Shown: piece after piece, positions 8,884 through 18,721 of the stretch
Layout: the number at the start of each line of letters is the position of its first letter
How positions within the stretch are numbered: the stretch's first letter is position 1
Assembly (NCBI GenBank): GCA_012031265.1
Contig: JAAUTY010000004.1
Location: 35,376 to 99,375 of the forward strand
DNA length: 64,000 bases
Direction of reading: 5' to 3'
Origin: Spirulinaceae cyanobacterium SM2_1_0
Lineage (GTDB): Bacteria; Cyanobacteriota; Cyanobacteriia; Cyanobacteriales; Spirulinaceae
Notes under the pieces: generated by a model
Databases searched by the model: none
Told to the model about the DNA's origin: nothing
Seen by the model: the letters and a program-made list of their open reading frames with translations, nothing else
Made by a program: the position numbers and the translations under genes

Positions 8884-9597
8884 ATGACGGACACTGGGTT
8901 CACGGCCAGTCACGGCATTATGCTGGCGTTGTTATTGGGCTTTGCGATCGCCCACAGCGGTCTCGCCGCCTTGCGCGGGCGCGCGGAAGCACTGCTCGGC
9001 GCTCGTCTTTACCGCGTCCTCTTCGCCACCGTCAGCATTCCCTTCGCGACGGTGCTGATTATCTACTTTTTCAACCACCGCTACGATGGCGTCGTGCTCT
9101 GGCAATTGCAGGGGACGCCGGGTTTGCGGGCAGTGATTTGGGCACTGAGCGCGCTATCGTTCCTCTTTCTCTACCCGGCAACCTTCAATTTGCTCGAGAT
9201 TGCTGCTGTCCAGAAACCACAGGTTCATCTCTACGAGACGGGCATCATCCGCATCACTCGTCACCCGCAGATGGTGGGTCAGATTCTCTGGTGTGTCGCC
9301 CATGCACTCTGGCTGGGGACAAGCTTTATGCTCGTGACTTGTGCCGGGTTGGTCGCCCACCACCTGTTCGGGGTTTGGCATGGCGATCGCCGCCTCCGCC
9401 AGCGTTATGGCGATGCTTTTCTGGCGGTCAAGGCGCGAACCTCAATTGTGCCGTTTCAGGCGGTGTTGGATGGTCGTCAAACGTTGCAGTGGCAGGAGTT
9501 TTTGCGCCCAGCCTATGCCGGGGTCGCGGCGTTTATCCTGCTGCTCTGGTGGGGGCACCCCTGGCTAGTAGCGGTCACCGCCAAAGTGCCCTGGTAA
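8884..9597 (+). CDS. NnrU family protein, probable 15-cis-zeta-carotene isomerase (Z-ISO)
   Basis: 237 residues with about six membrane segments, starting HGIMLALLLGFAIAHSGLAALR. The segments ETGIIRITRHPQMVGQILWC and GLVAHHLFGVWHGDRRLRQRYGD carry the conserved His residues expected to bind heme in the Z-ISO/NnrU family. In oxygenic phototrophs this enzyme isomerises the 15-cis bond of 9,15,9'-tri-cis-zeta-carotene in carotenoid synthesis. ATG 8884 is preferred; a TTG at 8857 would add nine residues. It sits between rbcR and trxC/ndhF. Confidence 0.82.
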   Translation: MTDTGFTASHGIMLALLLGFAIAHSGLAALRGRAEALLGARLYRVLFATVSIPFATVLIIYFFNHRYDGVVLWQLQGTPGLRAVIWALSALSFLFLYPATFNLLEIAAVQKPQVHLYETGIIRITRHPQMVGQILWCVAHALWLGTSFMLVTCAGLVAHHLFGVWHGDRRLRQRYGDAFLAVKARTSIVPFQAVLDGRQTLQWQEFLRPAYAGVAAFILLLWWGHPWLVAVTAKVPW

Positions 9598-9708
9598 GTG
9601 GGGGCTAATTTTCCTGATCCCCAGGCCACTAGGCGATCCCCACTTGGGTTAGCATGAAGTTAAGCTCGCGTTTATGAATCCGGCACATTTTAAAATTCTT
9701 TAGAAGTT

Positions 9709-10050
9709 ATGTTTCCCAGCCTTGACGAAAATAGTTTTGACTCAATGGTTTTAGAGTCCACACAGCCCGTCTTGGTTCACTTTTGGGCACCCTGGTGTGG
9801 ACTTTGTCGTTTCATTGAGCCGACTTTGCAGAAATTTCAGCAGGACTGCGATCGCCGCATCACCCTCGTGGGGGTTAATGCCGATGAGAGCTTGCGACTT
9901 GCCAGTCAACACCGTTTGACTGTTTTGCCGACGCTGCTATTCTTCGATCGTGGTCGTGTCATCCACCGTCTGGAAGGTTTTCGGGGTCGCGACGAACTCC
10001 AGGCTGCCCTAGACGAGATTCGCAATTCACTCGCCCTCTCCTCGCGATAG
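9709..10050 (+). CDS. trxC: Thioredoxin with atypical WCGLC active site (TrxC type)
   Basis: 113 residues with the thioredoxin fold: PVLVHFWAPWCGLCRFIEP, then VGVNADES, the cis-Pro loop LTVLPTLLFF and the C-terminal GFRGRDELQ. The active site is WCGLC rather than WCGPC. That variant defines a thioredoxin class described only in cyanobacteria (TrxC), so I infer that class. The two cysteines needed for dithiol exchange are intact, but the Pro-to-Leu change should alter redox potential. A strong terminator lies 85 bp downstream. Confidence 0.85.
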   Translation: MFPSLDENSFDSMVLESTQPVLVHFWAPWCGLCRFIEPTLQKFQQDCDRRITLVGVNADESLRLASQHRLTVLPTLLFFDRGRVIHRLEGFRGRDELQAALDEIRNSLALSSR

Positions 10051-10134
10051 CGGCTGTCCGCCGCTTGGAGCCAAGGCACCAAGAGCGAGCGATGATGAGC
10101 GCGTCTCGCGGTGATCGCTTGGCTATCGTCCTGT

Positions 10135-10172
10135 CCTGCCTGTCAGCCATCGCTGACGCGCAGGTTTTTTTT
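10135..10172 (+). terminator. Rho-independent terminator after trxC
   Basis: A stem CCTGC/GCAGG with inner GTCAGC/GCTGAC around a CATC loop is followed by eight T residues (10165-10172). It is the only clear feature in the 349-bp gap between trxC and ndhF. The rest of that gap shows no gene. Confidence 0.8.
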
Positions 10173-10399
10173 GACCGCCGGGCGATCGCGATGACTCGCC
10201 ACTGCCCGCGTCCGTTAAGCTGTGGCTTGGGAGCATCAGGCAAGCCGGATCGGCAAGGTCGCAAGACGAATGGCCTGGTTCTGCATTCTCGCCTTGAATC
10301 CATCCTTAGGTAGGAATACTTCGCGATTGGGATCTCGTGTGTCACAATTGTTAACGTTTGCTCCCACGAACGCGACCTCTTAAGACACTGGCATCAGTA

Positions 10400-12480
10400 A
10401 TGGAACCGCTTTATGACTACGCTTGGCTGATCCCCGCCCTGCCGCTGGCTGGCGCAACGGCTGTTGGCATCGGCCTAATTTCAGTCAATCAATGGACAAA
10501 CCGCCTGCGCCAGCTCAATGCCGCGCTGATCATGACGCTGCTCGGTGCCGCCACGGCTCTGTCGTTTGCACTGCTCTGGAGCCAAATCCAAGGGCACGCA
10601 CCGTATACACGCAGCTTCGAGTGGGCGGCGGCTGGTACCTTCCATCTCTCAATGGGCTACATCATTGACCCCTTGACGGCGGTGATGCTGGCGGTGGTGA
10701 CGACGGTGGCGTTGTTGGTGATGCTCTACACCGATGGCTACATGGCGCATGACCCCGGCTATGTTCGCTTCTATGCCTATCTCAGTATTTTTAGTGCTTC
10801 GATGCTCGGGCTGGTCGTCAGCCCCAATCTAGTACAGGTCTATGTGTTCTGGGAGTTGGTCGGGATGTGTTCCTACCTGCTGATCGGCTTCTGGTACGAC
10901 CGTCAGGCGGCAGCCGATGCCTGTCAGAAGGCTTTCGTCACCAACCGGGTGGGTGATTTCGGGCTGCTACTCGGGATCCTCGGCCTGTACTGGGCAACGG
11001 GTAGCTTTGACTTTGGGCCGATGGGTGAGCGTCTTCAGGACTTGGTGGCTACCGGGTCGATGCCGGGGGCGATCGCCGCTCTCCTAGCAATCCTCGTATT
11101 TCTCGGTCCCGTTGCCAAATCGGCGCAGTTCCCACTCCACGTCTGGTTGCCAGACGCAATGGAAGGCCCAACCCCTATCTCAGCGCTCATTCATGCCGCC
11201 ACCATGGTGGCAGCGGGCGTCTTTTTGCTGGCGCGGATGTACCCGGTCTTCGAGCACATCCCGATCGCCATGAGCACCGTCGCTTGGACGGGCGCTTTCA
11301 CCGCTTTCTTGGGAGCCTCGATCGCGCTGACGCAAAATGACATCAAAAAAGGACTCGCCTACTCTACGATCTCGCAGCTTGGTTACATGGTGATGGCGAT
11401 GGGCATGGGTGCTTACACCGCTGGCTTGTTTCACCTGCTGACTCACGCCTACTTCAAAGCCATGCTCTTCCTGTGCTCCGGCTCCGTCATTCATGGCATG
11501 GAGGCAGTTGTCGGTCATGATCCCGATCTGGCACAAGATATGCGCCTGATGGGGGGGCTGCGTCGCTATATGCCGATCACCGCCACAACCTTCTTGGTGG
11601 GCACGCTCGCGATCTGCGGTATCCCGCCCTTTGCCGGCTTCTGGTCAAAAGATGAAATTCTCGGTCAGGCCTTTGGGATTAACCCGGCTCTCTGGCTGAT
11701 CGGCTGGTTGACGGCGGGGGTCACAGCATTCTATATGTTCCGGATGTATTTCATGACCTTTGAGGGTCAGTTCCGGGGCAATGATAGTGAGATCCAGGCA
11801 CAACTCAAGGCGGCGGCTGTGCCCAGTGAAGCCGCAGAATTGGAGTTGCAACCGGCATTTGGGCCGGGAGCCATGGATCCGGCAGAGCTAGACCATGACC
11901 ACGACGGGCACGATACCCACCACAGTAGCGAGCCGCATGAGTCGCCTTGGACGATGACATTGCCGCTGGTGTTGCTGGCGATTCCCTCAGTTGCGATTGG
12001 CTGGCTGGGTCGCCCCTGGGCTAATCAGTTTGAGGCTTTCATTCACGCTCCGGGCGAGGTGGTTCCGTCGCTGGCGGAGATGGCGGCTGAGTTCGACCGT
12101 ACTGAGTTCCTGATTATGGCGGGCAACTCGGTGGGCATCGCGCTGATCGGTATTACCTTTGCCTCGCTGATGTACTGGCAGCGATCGCTCGATCCGGGGC
12201 GATCGCCCGCAAAGTTCCCACGCTTTACCGCTTCTCACTCAACAAGTGGTACTTTGATGACTTCTACCACCGCGTCTTCGTGATCGGGTGTCGCCGCCTC
12301 GCCCGCCAGATGTTGGAGATTGACTACCGCGTCATTGACGGGGCCGTCAATGCGGCTGGCTTGCTCACGGTGGTCACCGGTCAGGGTCTGAAGTACTTCG
12401 AGAATGGTCGCGTTCAGTTCTACGCCCTGATTGTGTTTGCGGCGGTGCTCGGCTTTGTCGTTGTCTCCAGTCTTGGCTAG
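10400..12480 (+). CDS. ndhF: NAD(P)H-quinone oxidoreductase chain 5 (NdhF), frame broken by a one-base deletion
   Basis: Membrane proton-pumping subunit of the thylakoid NDH-1 complex, used in respiration and cyclic electron flow. It starts MEPLYDYAWLIPALPLAGA and has the NuoL/Nqo12 antiporter core: FWELVGMCSYLLIGFWYDR, KSAQFPLHVWLPDAMEGPTPISALIHAATMV in pieces, and SKDEILGQAF. The first frame stops at 12283. From the G4 run at 12196-12199 the next frame continues the family sequence (VPTLYRF, NKWYFDDFYHRVFV) to the TAG at 12480. One missing G explains the break. Repaired length is about 693 residues, within the usual NdhF1 range. Confidence 0.92.
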
Positions 12481-12627
12481 AGCGACGCATCGCCCTATGC
12501 TGGCAGAGGCCGATCAGGGCTAGGGGCGATCGCTCCCCGGCACACAAACACCGCCTCGTTCGCTCGCTCCGATTCTCTGTTCCCACTCGCGGTTGACGAA
12601 GATTCAAAAATTAAGGGTTTAATTGCT

Positions 12628-12654
12628 CAGAGAACTGATACATCAAGTTCTCTG
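12628..12654 (+). other. Perfect hairpin in the ndhF-ndhD spacer
   Basis: CAGAGAACT and AGTTCTCTG form a perfect 9-bp stem around a 9-nt loop, 86 bp before the ndhD start. There is no T-run after it, so it is not a typical terminator. It may lie in the ndhD leader. Function unknown. Confidence 0.5.
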
Positions 12655-12739
12655 TAGATTACAAGTAGACCCCGATTCTTGAAAATCATCAATCGCTGCT
12701 TGTCCTCCAGCTTACTGCTAGCGTCAGTTGCCATTCATT

Positions 12740-14329
12740 ATGATGACTGCCCAATTTCCCTGGCTCACGACGAGCATCCTCTTCCCCCTCGTGGCGGGTT
12801 TGGCGATTCCGCTGATCCCCGACAAAGACGGCAAGACTGTCCGCTGGTATGCCCTCACCATTGGGCTGATCGATTTTGCGTTGCTGATCTACGCCTTCTA
12901 CACCGGCTACGACCTCTCGCAGCCTGGCTTACAGCTCGTCGAGAGCTACACCTGGATTCCTGACCTCGATCTCAAATGGTCAGTCGGTGCTGATGGTCTC
13001 TCGATGCCGCTGATTTTGCTGACGGGCTTCATCACCACCCTGGCGACGATGGCGGCTTGGCCGGTCACGCTCAAGCCGAAGCTCTTCTACTTCCTGATGC
13101 TGGCAATGTACGGCGGTCAGATCGCGGTCTTCGCCGTCCAGGATATGTTGCTCTTCTTCCTAGTCTGGGAACTGGAACTGGTGCCGGTGTACCTGATCCT
13201 GTCGATCTGGGGGGGGAAAAAGCGGCTCTATGCGGCGACGAAGTTCATCCTCTACACGGCGGGTAGCTCGCTCTTCATTTTGGTGGCGGCGCTGACGATG
13301 GCCTTCTATGGCGATACGGTCAGCTTCGACATGTCTGAGATCGCGGCGAAAACCTTCCCGTTTACGCTGCAATTGCTCCTTTATGGTGGTTTCCTGATTG
13401 CCTACGGGGTGAAGCTGCCGATCTTTCCCTTGCACACCTGGCTCCCCGATGCCCACGGCGAAGCGACGGCTCCCGCGCACATGCTGCTGGCGGGGATTTT
13501 GCTGAAAATGGGCGGTTATGCACTGATCCGCATGAATGCCGGGATGTTGCCGGATGCTCATGCCACGTTTGCGCCGGTGCTGGTCATTCTCGGCGTTGTG
13601 AATATTATCTACGCTGCGCTGACCTCTTTTGCACAGCGCAATCTGAAACGCAAGATTGCCTACTCGTCGATCTCGCACATGGGCTTTGTGCTCATCGGCA
13701 TCGCCTCATTCACAGATCTCGGCATGACCGGGGCAATTTTGCAGATGATTTCGCACGGGCTGATCGGCGCGAGTCTCTTCTTTATGGTCGGGGCGACCTA
13801 TGACCGGACGCACACACTGATGCTGGATGAGATGGGTGGTGTCGGTCAGAAGATGAAGAAGGTCTTTGCGATGTGGACGGCTTGTTCGCTGGCGTCTCTC
13901 GCTCTACCCGGTATGAGTGGCTTCGTTGCGGAGCTGATGATCTTCATTGGCTTTGCCAATAGTGATGCCTACAGTCTGCCGTTCCGGGTGGTGGTGGTTT
14001 TGCTGGCTGCCGTCGGTGTGATTTTGACGCCTATCTATCTGCTCTCGATGTTGCGTGAGATCTTCTACGGTCAGGAAAATAAGGAGCTGGTCGAGCACGA
14101 AGTACTGGTAGACGCCGAGCCGCGCGAGGTGTTTATCATCGGCGCGCTGCTGGTGCCGATTATTGGCATTGGGCTGTATCCCAAGATCGTTACCCAGATC
14201 TACCAGCCAACGGTAGAGTCACTCACGGCGCGTCTGCGGGCGTCGGTGCCGAGCCTGGTCGCGCCTGCGCCCACGTCGCCGGGGCAAGAACCGGTGGCTG
14301 TGTTGCGATCGCCGCTCCTGCCCCAATAA
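12740..14329 (+). CDS. ndhD: NAD(P)H-quinone oxidoreductase chain 4 (NdhD)
   Basis: 529 residues with about 14 membrane segments; the NuoM-like proton-pumping subunit of NDH-1. Diagnostic stretches are [18 protein letters not shown] with the conserved Glu, [19 protein letters not shown] followed by [10 protein letters not shown], and [19 protein letters not shown]. The start is the ATG at 12740 (or 12743) rather than the TTG at 12728. It follows ndhF in the order expected for the NdhF1/NdhD1 pair of the NDH-1L complex. The Pro/Ala-rich C-terminal tail (about 35 residues) is less conserved. A strong terminator follows. Confidence 0.95.
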   Translation: MMTAQFPWLTTSILFPLVAGLAIPLIPDKDGKTVRWYALTIGLIDFALLIYAFYTGYDLSQPGLQLVESYTWIPDLDLKWSVGADGLSMPLILLTGFITTLATMAAWPVTLKPKLFYFLMLAMYGGQIAVFAVQDMLLFFLVWELELVPVYLILSIWGGKKRLYAATKFILYTAGSSLFILVAALTMAFYGDTVSFDMSEIAAKTFPFTLQLLLYGGFLIAYGVKLPIFPLHTWLPDAHGEATAPAHMLLAGILLKMGGYALIRMNAGMLPDAHATFAPVLVILGVVNIIYAALTSFAQRNLKRKIAYSSISHMGFVLIGIASFTDLGMTGAILQMISHGLIGASLFFMVGATYDRTHTLMLDEMGGVGQKMKKVFAMWTACSLASLALPGMSGFVAELMIFIGFANSDAYSLPFRVVVVLLAAVGVILTPIYLLSMLREIFYGQENKELVEHEVLVDAEPREVFIIGALLVPIIGIGLYPKIVTQIYQPTVESLTARLRASVPSLVAPAPTSPGQEPVAVLRSPLLPQ

Positions 14330-14353
14330 CTGCTCCGCCATCTGGCTGAAAGT

Positions 14354-14390
14354 CTGACCCTCTCCGTTGCCGGAGGGGGTCAGTTGTTTT
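14354..14390 (+). terminator. Rho-independent terminator after ndhD
   Basis: CTGACCCTCTCCG and CGGAGGGGGTCAG pair over 13 bp with one T-G wobble around a TTGC loop, followed by TTGTTTT. It starts 25 bp after the ndhD stop. The 250 bp from here to the next gene hold nothing else I can support. Confidence 0.9.
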
Positions 14391-14640
14391 AAGCTGGGTG
14401 AGAAAGGTAAGAAAAGCATTGTTACTCTCTCACCAGCAATGGTGGTTTTATTCTTGGCGAGTCAACTGTTCTCGACTGATTCCCGCGCCCTCTTGCCCGG
14501 CCTTTTGATCGCGATTTCCCCCAGCGACTGACCCGATATGCGTCGCAGCGGTTCTACGGGAGTTCAGAGCTGCAACATTGACCCCTAACCGCCCGCCGTT
14601 GATTGCTACTATTCATTGCCTGTACGAGGCGACTGAGCGC

Positions 14641-16326
14641 ATGGCTAAGATTCTCATCATTGAAGACGACGCCCCAACCCGCGCTAATTTAGCTGAAATT
14701 TTCACGGTCTCGGGCTATGAGGCGATCGCCACTGCGGACGCTAGTCGCGGGCTTGAGCTGGCTATACAAGAGCAGCCCGATGCGATCTTCTGTGACTTGC
14801 TGCTTCCTGACCGCGATGGCTACACCGTCCTCACTGCGGTTCGCGATCATCCACGGCTGGCTACCACACCTTTTGTGATCATCACTGGCCGCTCGGAACG
14901 CGAATGGTTCCGACAGGCTATGCTCCTGGGGGCAGATGATTACCTGACTAAGCCCTTCACGGCTCAAGAGTTGCTCAGTACGCTCTACGTCCAGTTGCAA
15001 AAGCGCTGGGCAATCGCCACATCCTCAGAGCACTACCATTCTCGCTCGGCTTGGTTTGCGACCCACTCGCTGCGTGATGCTTTTTTACAAGCCGTGAGCG
15101 ATGATCACCGCTATTTGCCACTCCTCGTTTTGCGGCTCAATCACGCTCATGAGCTGCAACAACACTTGCAGGCTGCTCACTTCGACGCTCTTTTTGCCGC
15201 TGTCATCCAGCGTGTTGCGGCAACGGCTCCAGCGCTGACGATTGTATCGCTGGACGGCGAGCGTCTGGCGCTGCTGGCGAGCACGATTCGTAGTGTTGCG
15301 GCAACGGCAAGCTTGGCGAATCAGATCCTTACCAGCTTCGAGCAGGTTTTTCGGGTCGGTGCGCAAGACTTTTTCCTCACCGCCAGTATTGGCATGGCGA
15401 GCTATCCTCGGCACGCTACCGGGCTGGCGAGTCTGCTGGCGAGCGCTGATCGCGCTTGCCAAATTGCCAGTCGCCGGGGTGGTAACCATTACCAAGTCTA
15501 TGCCCCCGATCCGCTCGCTGGCGATCGCCTGCTGTTGGCGACAGAATTGCACTATGCCCTCGATCGCCAAGAATTCGTCGTCCACTATCAACCCCGCATC
15601 GAACTAGCGAGCGGTCGCATCGTCGCCTGCGAAGCCCTCGTCCGCTGGCAACATCCGCAGCGTGGTTCGCTCGCACCCGCTGCGTTTATCCCGCTCGCTG
15701 AGGAGACGGGGCTGATTAGTGCGATCGGCGAACGGGTTCTGCGTCTGGCCTGCCAGCAAGCGCTTGAGTTTCAGGCGATCGCTCATCGCCCATTGCGCCT
15801 CGCCGTCAACTTTTCCGGCCGCCAGTTCAGCCAGCCCGATTTTCTGGTGCGCTGTGGGCAAATTTTGCGCGAGACCCAATTCGATCCGGGCTTGCTCGAG
15901 GTTGAACTTACGGAGAGCGTACTCATCCAAGACCGCAGTTTAGCCCAGCGCCGACTCAGTGAGCTGCGTCAACTGGGCATTCAGATTGCGATTGATGATT
16001 TTGGGACGGGGTATTCTTCGCTCAGCTACCTACAACAATTTCCAGTTGATGTGCTCAAGCTCGATCGCCGTTTCACGGGCAATTTGAACGGCAACGCTAA
16101 GAATGCGGCGATCGCGATCGCCGTGATCCAAATGGCACACAGCCTCAATCTGCGGGTTGTCGCGGAAGGCGTCGAGACCGATGCAGAGCTAGCCTTCTTC
16201 TATCAGCAGGCTTGTCATGAAATCCAAGGCTATTGCTTTAGTCAACCGTTACCAGCGAGCGAGTTTTGCAGCTTGCTGGCTGGTGATCGCGCGTTGGTGC
16301 TCCCGGCGGCCACACTCTTTACCTAG
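14641..16326 (+). CDS. Response regulator with degenerate GGDEF and intact EAL domains (c-di-GMP phosphodiesterase)
   Basis: 561 residues. The receiver domain (1-120) has IIEDD, the phospho-acceptor Asp in AIFCDLLLPDRDGY, and the Thr/Lys of ITGRS and TKPF. The middle domain has a GGDEF-like fold but reads SLDGERLALL where GGDEF should be, so cyclase activity is unlikely. The EAL domain (about 300-545) keeps CEALVRWQHP, NFSGRQFSQ, VELTESVL, AIDDFGTGYSSLSYL, LKLDRRF and VAEGVE, so it should hydrolyse c-di-GMP. ATG 14641 gives the canonical MAKILIIEDD start. The gene stands alone and no cognate kinase is nearby. Confidence 0.92.
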   Translation: MAKILIIEDDAPTRANLAEIFTVSGYEAIATADASRGLELAIQEQPDAIFCDLLLPDRDGYTVLTAVRDHPRLATTPFVIITGRSEREWFRQAMLLGADDYLTKPFTAQELLSTLYVQLQKRWAIATSSEHYHSRSAWFATHSLRDAFLQAVSDDHRYLPLLVLRLNHAHELQQHLQAAHFDALFAAVIQRVAATAPALTIVSLDGERLALLASTIRSVAATASLANQILTSFEQVFRVGAQDFFLTASIGMASYPRHATGLASLLASADRACQIASRRGGNHYQVYAPDPLAGDRLLLATELHYALDRQEFVVHYQPRIELASGRIVACEALVRWQHPQRGSLAPAAFIPLAEETGLISAIGERVLRLACQQALEFQAIAHRPLRLAVNFSGRQFSQPDFLVRCGQILRETQFDPGLLEVELTESVLIQDRSLAQRRLSELRQLGIQIAIDDFGTGYSSLSYLQQFPVDVLKLDRRFTGNLNGNAKNAAIAIAVIQMAHSLNLRVVAEGVETDAELAFFYQQACHEIQGYCFSQPLPASEFCSLLAGDRALVLPAATLFT

Positions 16327-16342
16327 CACCGGTCACCGGTAT

Positions 16343-17056
16343 TTAGTGAATGCTGGGCGAGCCATCCGCCAACCAGCCTTGTAGCTCGCGATGAGCGAGC
16401 GATTGCAAACGAGCCGCCCGGTGAAAGAATTCACAACCGGTGTGTAGGTAACTGTCGTCATAGTTCAGCACAAACCAGTCGAATTCATCCAGGCCGTCGC
16501 CGAGATGGTTGAGGCAGTAGTACAAGTTTGTTGCTGCACTGGCTAGGCGGGCCGGATTCGGCTGCGAGGCGAAGCGCTGCTGGGCTTGGCTGAGTGCGGT
16601 GCGACAGGTGCTGAGGTAATGCTGGAAAGCCGCCATCAGTTCGTCATCGAAGGGATCGGCAGCCAGCGCGTCGATCTGGGTGGCGAGGGGAGTGACTACC
16701 CGATCGATGAGCTGGTTGACGGGAGCATAGACCGTCGCCAGCCAGCGGTCGAAGTGGCGATCGCTATTGGTATCTTGTTGACGCGCAGCTTGATAGCGAT
16801 GTTGGTTGCGAACAGTACGGCGCTGGCGCTGCGGGGAAGCAGCCGCAGTCAATTCGCGATCATAGTGCAAGCGGCGCTGGGGATCGCTGAGCACCTCATA
16901 GGCGGCATTGAGTTGCACCGTTGTCTCGCGATCCGCATCCACACTCTGGCTATCAGGATGAAACTGCTTGACTAAGCGCCGGTAGGCGAGCTTGATCTCG
17001 CGGGTACTCGCTTCGCAACTCACCCCCAAAATTTGGTAATAGGTCGGGGTAGACAT
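16343..17056 (-). CDS. J-domain (DnaJ-like) protein
   Basis: 237 residues. The N-terminal J domain (about 5-68) begins YYQILGVSCEASTREIKLAYRR and carries the HPD motif in KQFHPDSQ, so it should stimulate an Hsp70. No Gly/Phe region, zinc finger or DnaJ C-terminal domain follows. A basic linker with QRQRRTVRNQHRYQAARQQ leads to a helical C-terminal part of unknown role. It lies 43 bp behind cysK on the same strand and may be the last gene of an Rrf2-cysK-dnaJ-like unit. Confidence 0.85.
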   Translation of the reverse strand: MSTPTYYQILGVSCEASTREIKLAYRRLVKQFHPDSQSVDADRETTVQLNAAYEVLSDPQRRLHYDRELTAAASPQRQRRTVRNQHRYQAARQQDTNSDRHFDRWLATVYAPVNQLIDRVVTPLATQIDALAADPFDDELMAAFQHYLSTCRTALSQAQQRFASQPNPARLASAATNLYYCLNHLGDGLDEFDWFVLNYDDSYLHTGCEFFHRAARLQSLAHRELQGWLADGSPSIH

Positions 17057-17099
17057 GACAACCAGCGCAACTGACCGCTACGGCGACCTCACATCAGGA

Positions 17100-18062
17100 T
17101 CAAGACAAGGCAACCATCTCAGGCTGATCCAGATCCTGGAACAGTGGCGTGCTGAGATAGCGTTCGCCAAAACTAGGCTGGATCGCGACAATCAGCCGAC
17201 CCTCGTTTTCAGGGCGCTTGGCAACTTGCAACGCCGCCCACAGCGCGGCCCCGGTTGAGATGCCGGAGAGAATCCCTTCTTCGCGGGCGAGGCGTCGTCC
17301 ATAGGTGATCGCGTCGGCATCGGTCACGGCGATCGCCTCGTCGATCAGCTCCACCTTCAGCACATCGGGGATGAAACCCGCACCGATGCCCTGAATCTTG
17401 TGGGGGCCGGGTACGCCGCCCGCAAGGACAGGGCTATTGGCCGGTTCGACCGCGATCGCCTTAAACCCGGGCTTATATTCTTTCAAGACCTCAGCCACAC
17501 CGGTAATCGTGCCGCCCGTCCCTACGCCTGCCACCACAAAGTCAACCTGACCGTCAGTATCCGCCCAGATCTCTTCAGCCGTCGTGCGCCGATGGATAGC
17601 AGGATTGGCCGGGTTGCTGAACTGTTGCAGCATATAGGCATTGGGGGTAGTCTCGACAATCTGTTGGGCGCGACGAATGCAAGCACTCATGCCACCCGCC
17701 CCGGGGGTTAGCTCCAGTTGTGCACCATAAGCCCGCAGCATGGCCCGTCGCTCGCTGCTCATGCTTTCCGGCATCGTCAAAATCAGCTTGTAACCCCGAG
17801 CTGCCGCTGTCATCGCCAGCGCAATCCCGGTATTGCCCGAAGTCGGCTCTACCAGAATAGTCTGACCCGGTATAATCCTCCCCTCTGCTTCCGCCGCATC
17901 GACCATGTTGATCCCGATACGATCCTTGACGGAGGCGGAGGGGTTGAAACCCTCGAGTTTGAAAAGAATCTGAGCATAACAGCCTTCAGCGGCGGGAATG
18001 CGATTCAGGCGCACCAGAGGGGTGCGACCCACTAACTCAGTAATGTTCTCAGCAATACGCAT
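17100..18062 (-). CDS. cysK: Cysteine synthase A (O-acetylserine sulfhydrylase)
   Basis: 320 residues. PLP enzyme making L-cysteine from O-acetylserine and sulfide. Visible are [24 protein letters not shown] with the PLP lysine, the substrate loop [12 protein letters not shown], the phosphate-binding [10 protein letters not shown] and [12 protein letters not shown]. The length is normal for CysK. It follows an Rrf2-type regulator gene by 53 bp on the same strand, which suggests co-transcription and sulfur-responsive control similar to CymR/Rrf2-cysK pairs in other bacteria. Confidence 0.95.
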   Translation of the reverse strand: MRIAENITELVGRTPLVRLNRIPAAEGCYAQILFKLEGFNPSASVKDRIGINMVDAAEAEGRIIPGQTILVEPTSGNTGIALAMTAAARGYKLILTMPESMSSERRAMLRAYGAQLELTPGAGGMSACIRRAQQIVETTPNAYMLQQFSNPANPAIHRRTTAEEIWADTDGQVDFVVAGVGTGGTITGVAEVLKEYKPGFKAIAVEPANSPVLAGGVPGPHKIQGIGAGFIPDVLKVELIDEAIAVTDADAITYGRRLAREEGILSGISTGAALWAALQVAKRPENEGRLIVAIQPSFGERYLSTPLFQDLDQPEMVALS

Positions 18063-18115
18063 AGGACTTCAAAAAGTATACGGCAGTGATTCGTCGGAGC
18101 ATCGGGGCGAATGCC

Positions 18116-18550
18116 CTAAATGTAGTACATGGGATTGACTTGTGAGCGGGCGCGTCGCTGCTCGCAGAGGTCTTGTAGGCTATACTGCTGCCACACAGCC
18201 CGCGCACCTGCACAGACTTCTTGCCAGATTGCGGCGATCGCCTCGCGATCCGCAACCATAGCCGTGGCATCTTTGCGATTGACAGCCGCTCCGCCCTCGA
18301 GACAATCGATCACATCCCACAAGGTAATCGTCCACGGCTCACGTGCCAGGAGATAGCCGCCCTTAGCGCCGCGCTGACTGAGGACAATTCCGCCGCGCCT
18401 CAAGGTCGCGAGGAGTTGCTCGAGATAGCGGTCCGGAATATTTTGCTGAGCAGCAATCTGGCGAATTTGCAACGGCTCGCCCTGCGGGTAGCGGTCGGCA
18501 AGTTCGAGAAGCGCCAGCAGCGCGTATTCAAGGCGGCAGGACAGTTCCAC
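18116..18550 (-). CDS. Rrf2-family transcriptional regulator (CymR-like)
   Basis: 144 residues. The N-terminal winged HTH (ELSCRLEYALLALLELA, IRQIAAQQNIPDRYLEQLL, LRRGGIVLSQRGAKGGYLLA) is typical of Rrf2. Three cysteines follow or precede (CLEGG, EVCAGA, DLCEQ), but the close CX5CX7C iron-sulfur cluster spacing of IscR is absent, so it looks like the cluster-free CymR branch. Being immediately upstream of cysK, it most likely responds to cysteine synthase or O-acetylserine status. That role is inferred from context. Confidence 0.88.
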   Translation of the reverse strand: MELSCRLEYALLALLELADRYPQGEPLQIRQIAAQQNIPDRYLEQLLATLRRGGIVLSQRGAKGGYLLAREPWTITLWDVIDCLEGGAAVNRKDATAMVADREAIAAIWQEVCAGARAVWQQYSLQDLCEQRRARSQVNPMYYI

Positions 18551-18645
18551 AACGGGCTAATGAGCAGGGTGCTTGCGAGATCAACAATTGCACTCGTTCC
18601 TGAGTATACTCCCGTTCTCCGGTGGGGTTTGCTGGATTTGCAACA

Positions 18646-18679
18646 TAACGAAAGAAACCCTGCTGCAAGCAGGGTTTCT
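18646..18679 (-). terminator. Rho-independent terminator of the porin gene
   Basis: AGAAACCCTGC and GCAGGGTTTCT form a perfect 11-bp stem with a 5-nt loop (18653-18679). On the minus strand it is followed by TTCGTT. It begins 43 bp past the porin stop codon and separates the porin from the Rrf2-cysK unit. Confidence 0.88.
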
Positions 18680-18721
18680 AAATTGTTCAAACCAGCGCTC
18701 AGGTCAATGGTGACCGTGAGC

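Noticed and set aside
10065-10313. 82-codon plus-strand frame between trxC and ndhF
   Set aside because: It runs through the trxC terminator and has no family-like sequence.
14392-14437. Inverted GCTGG-TGAGA similarity after ndhD
   Set aside because: Bulged and weak; the terminator just before it already explains the end of ndhD.
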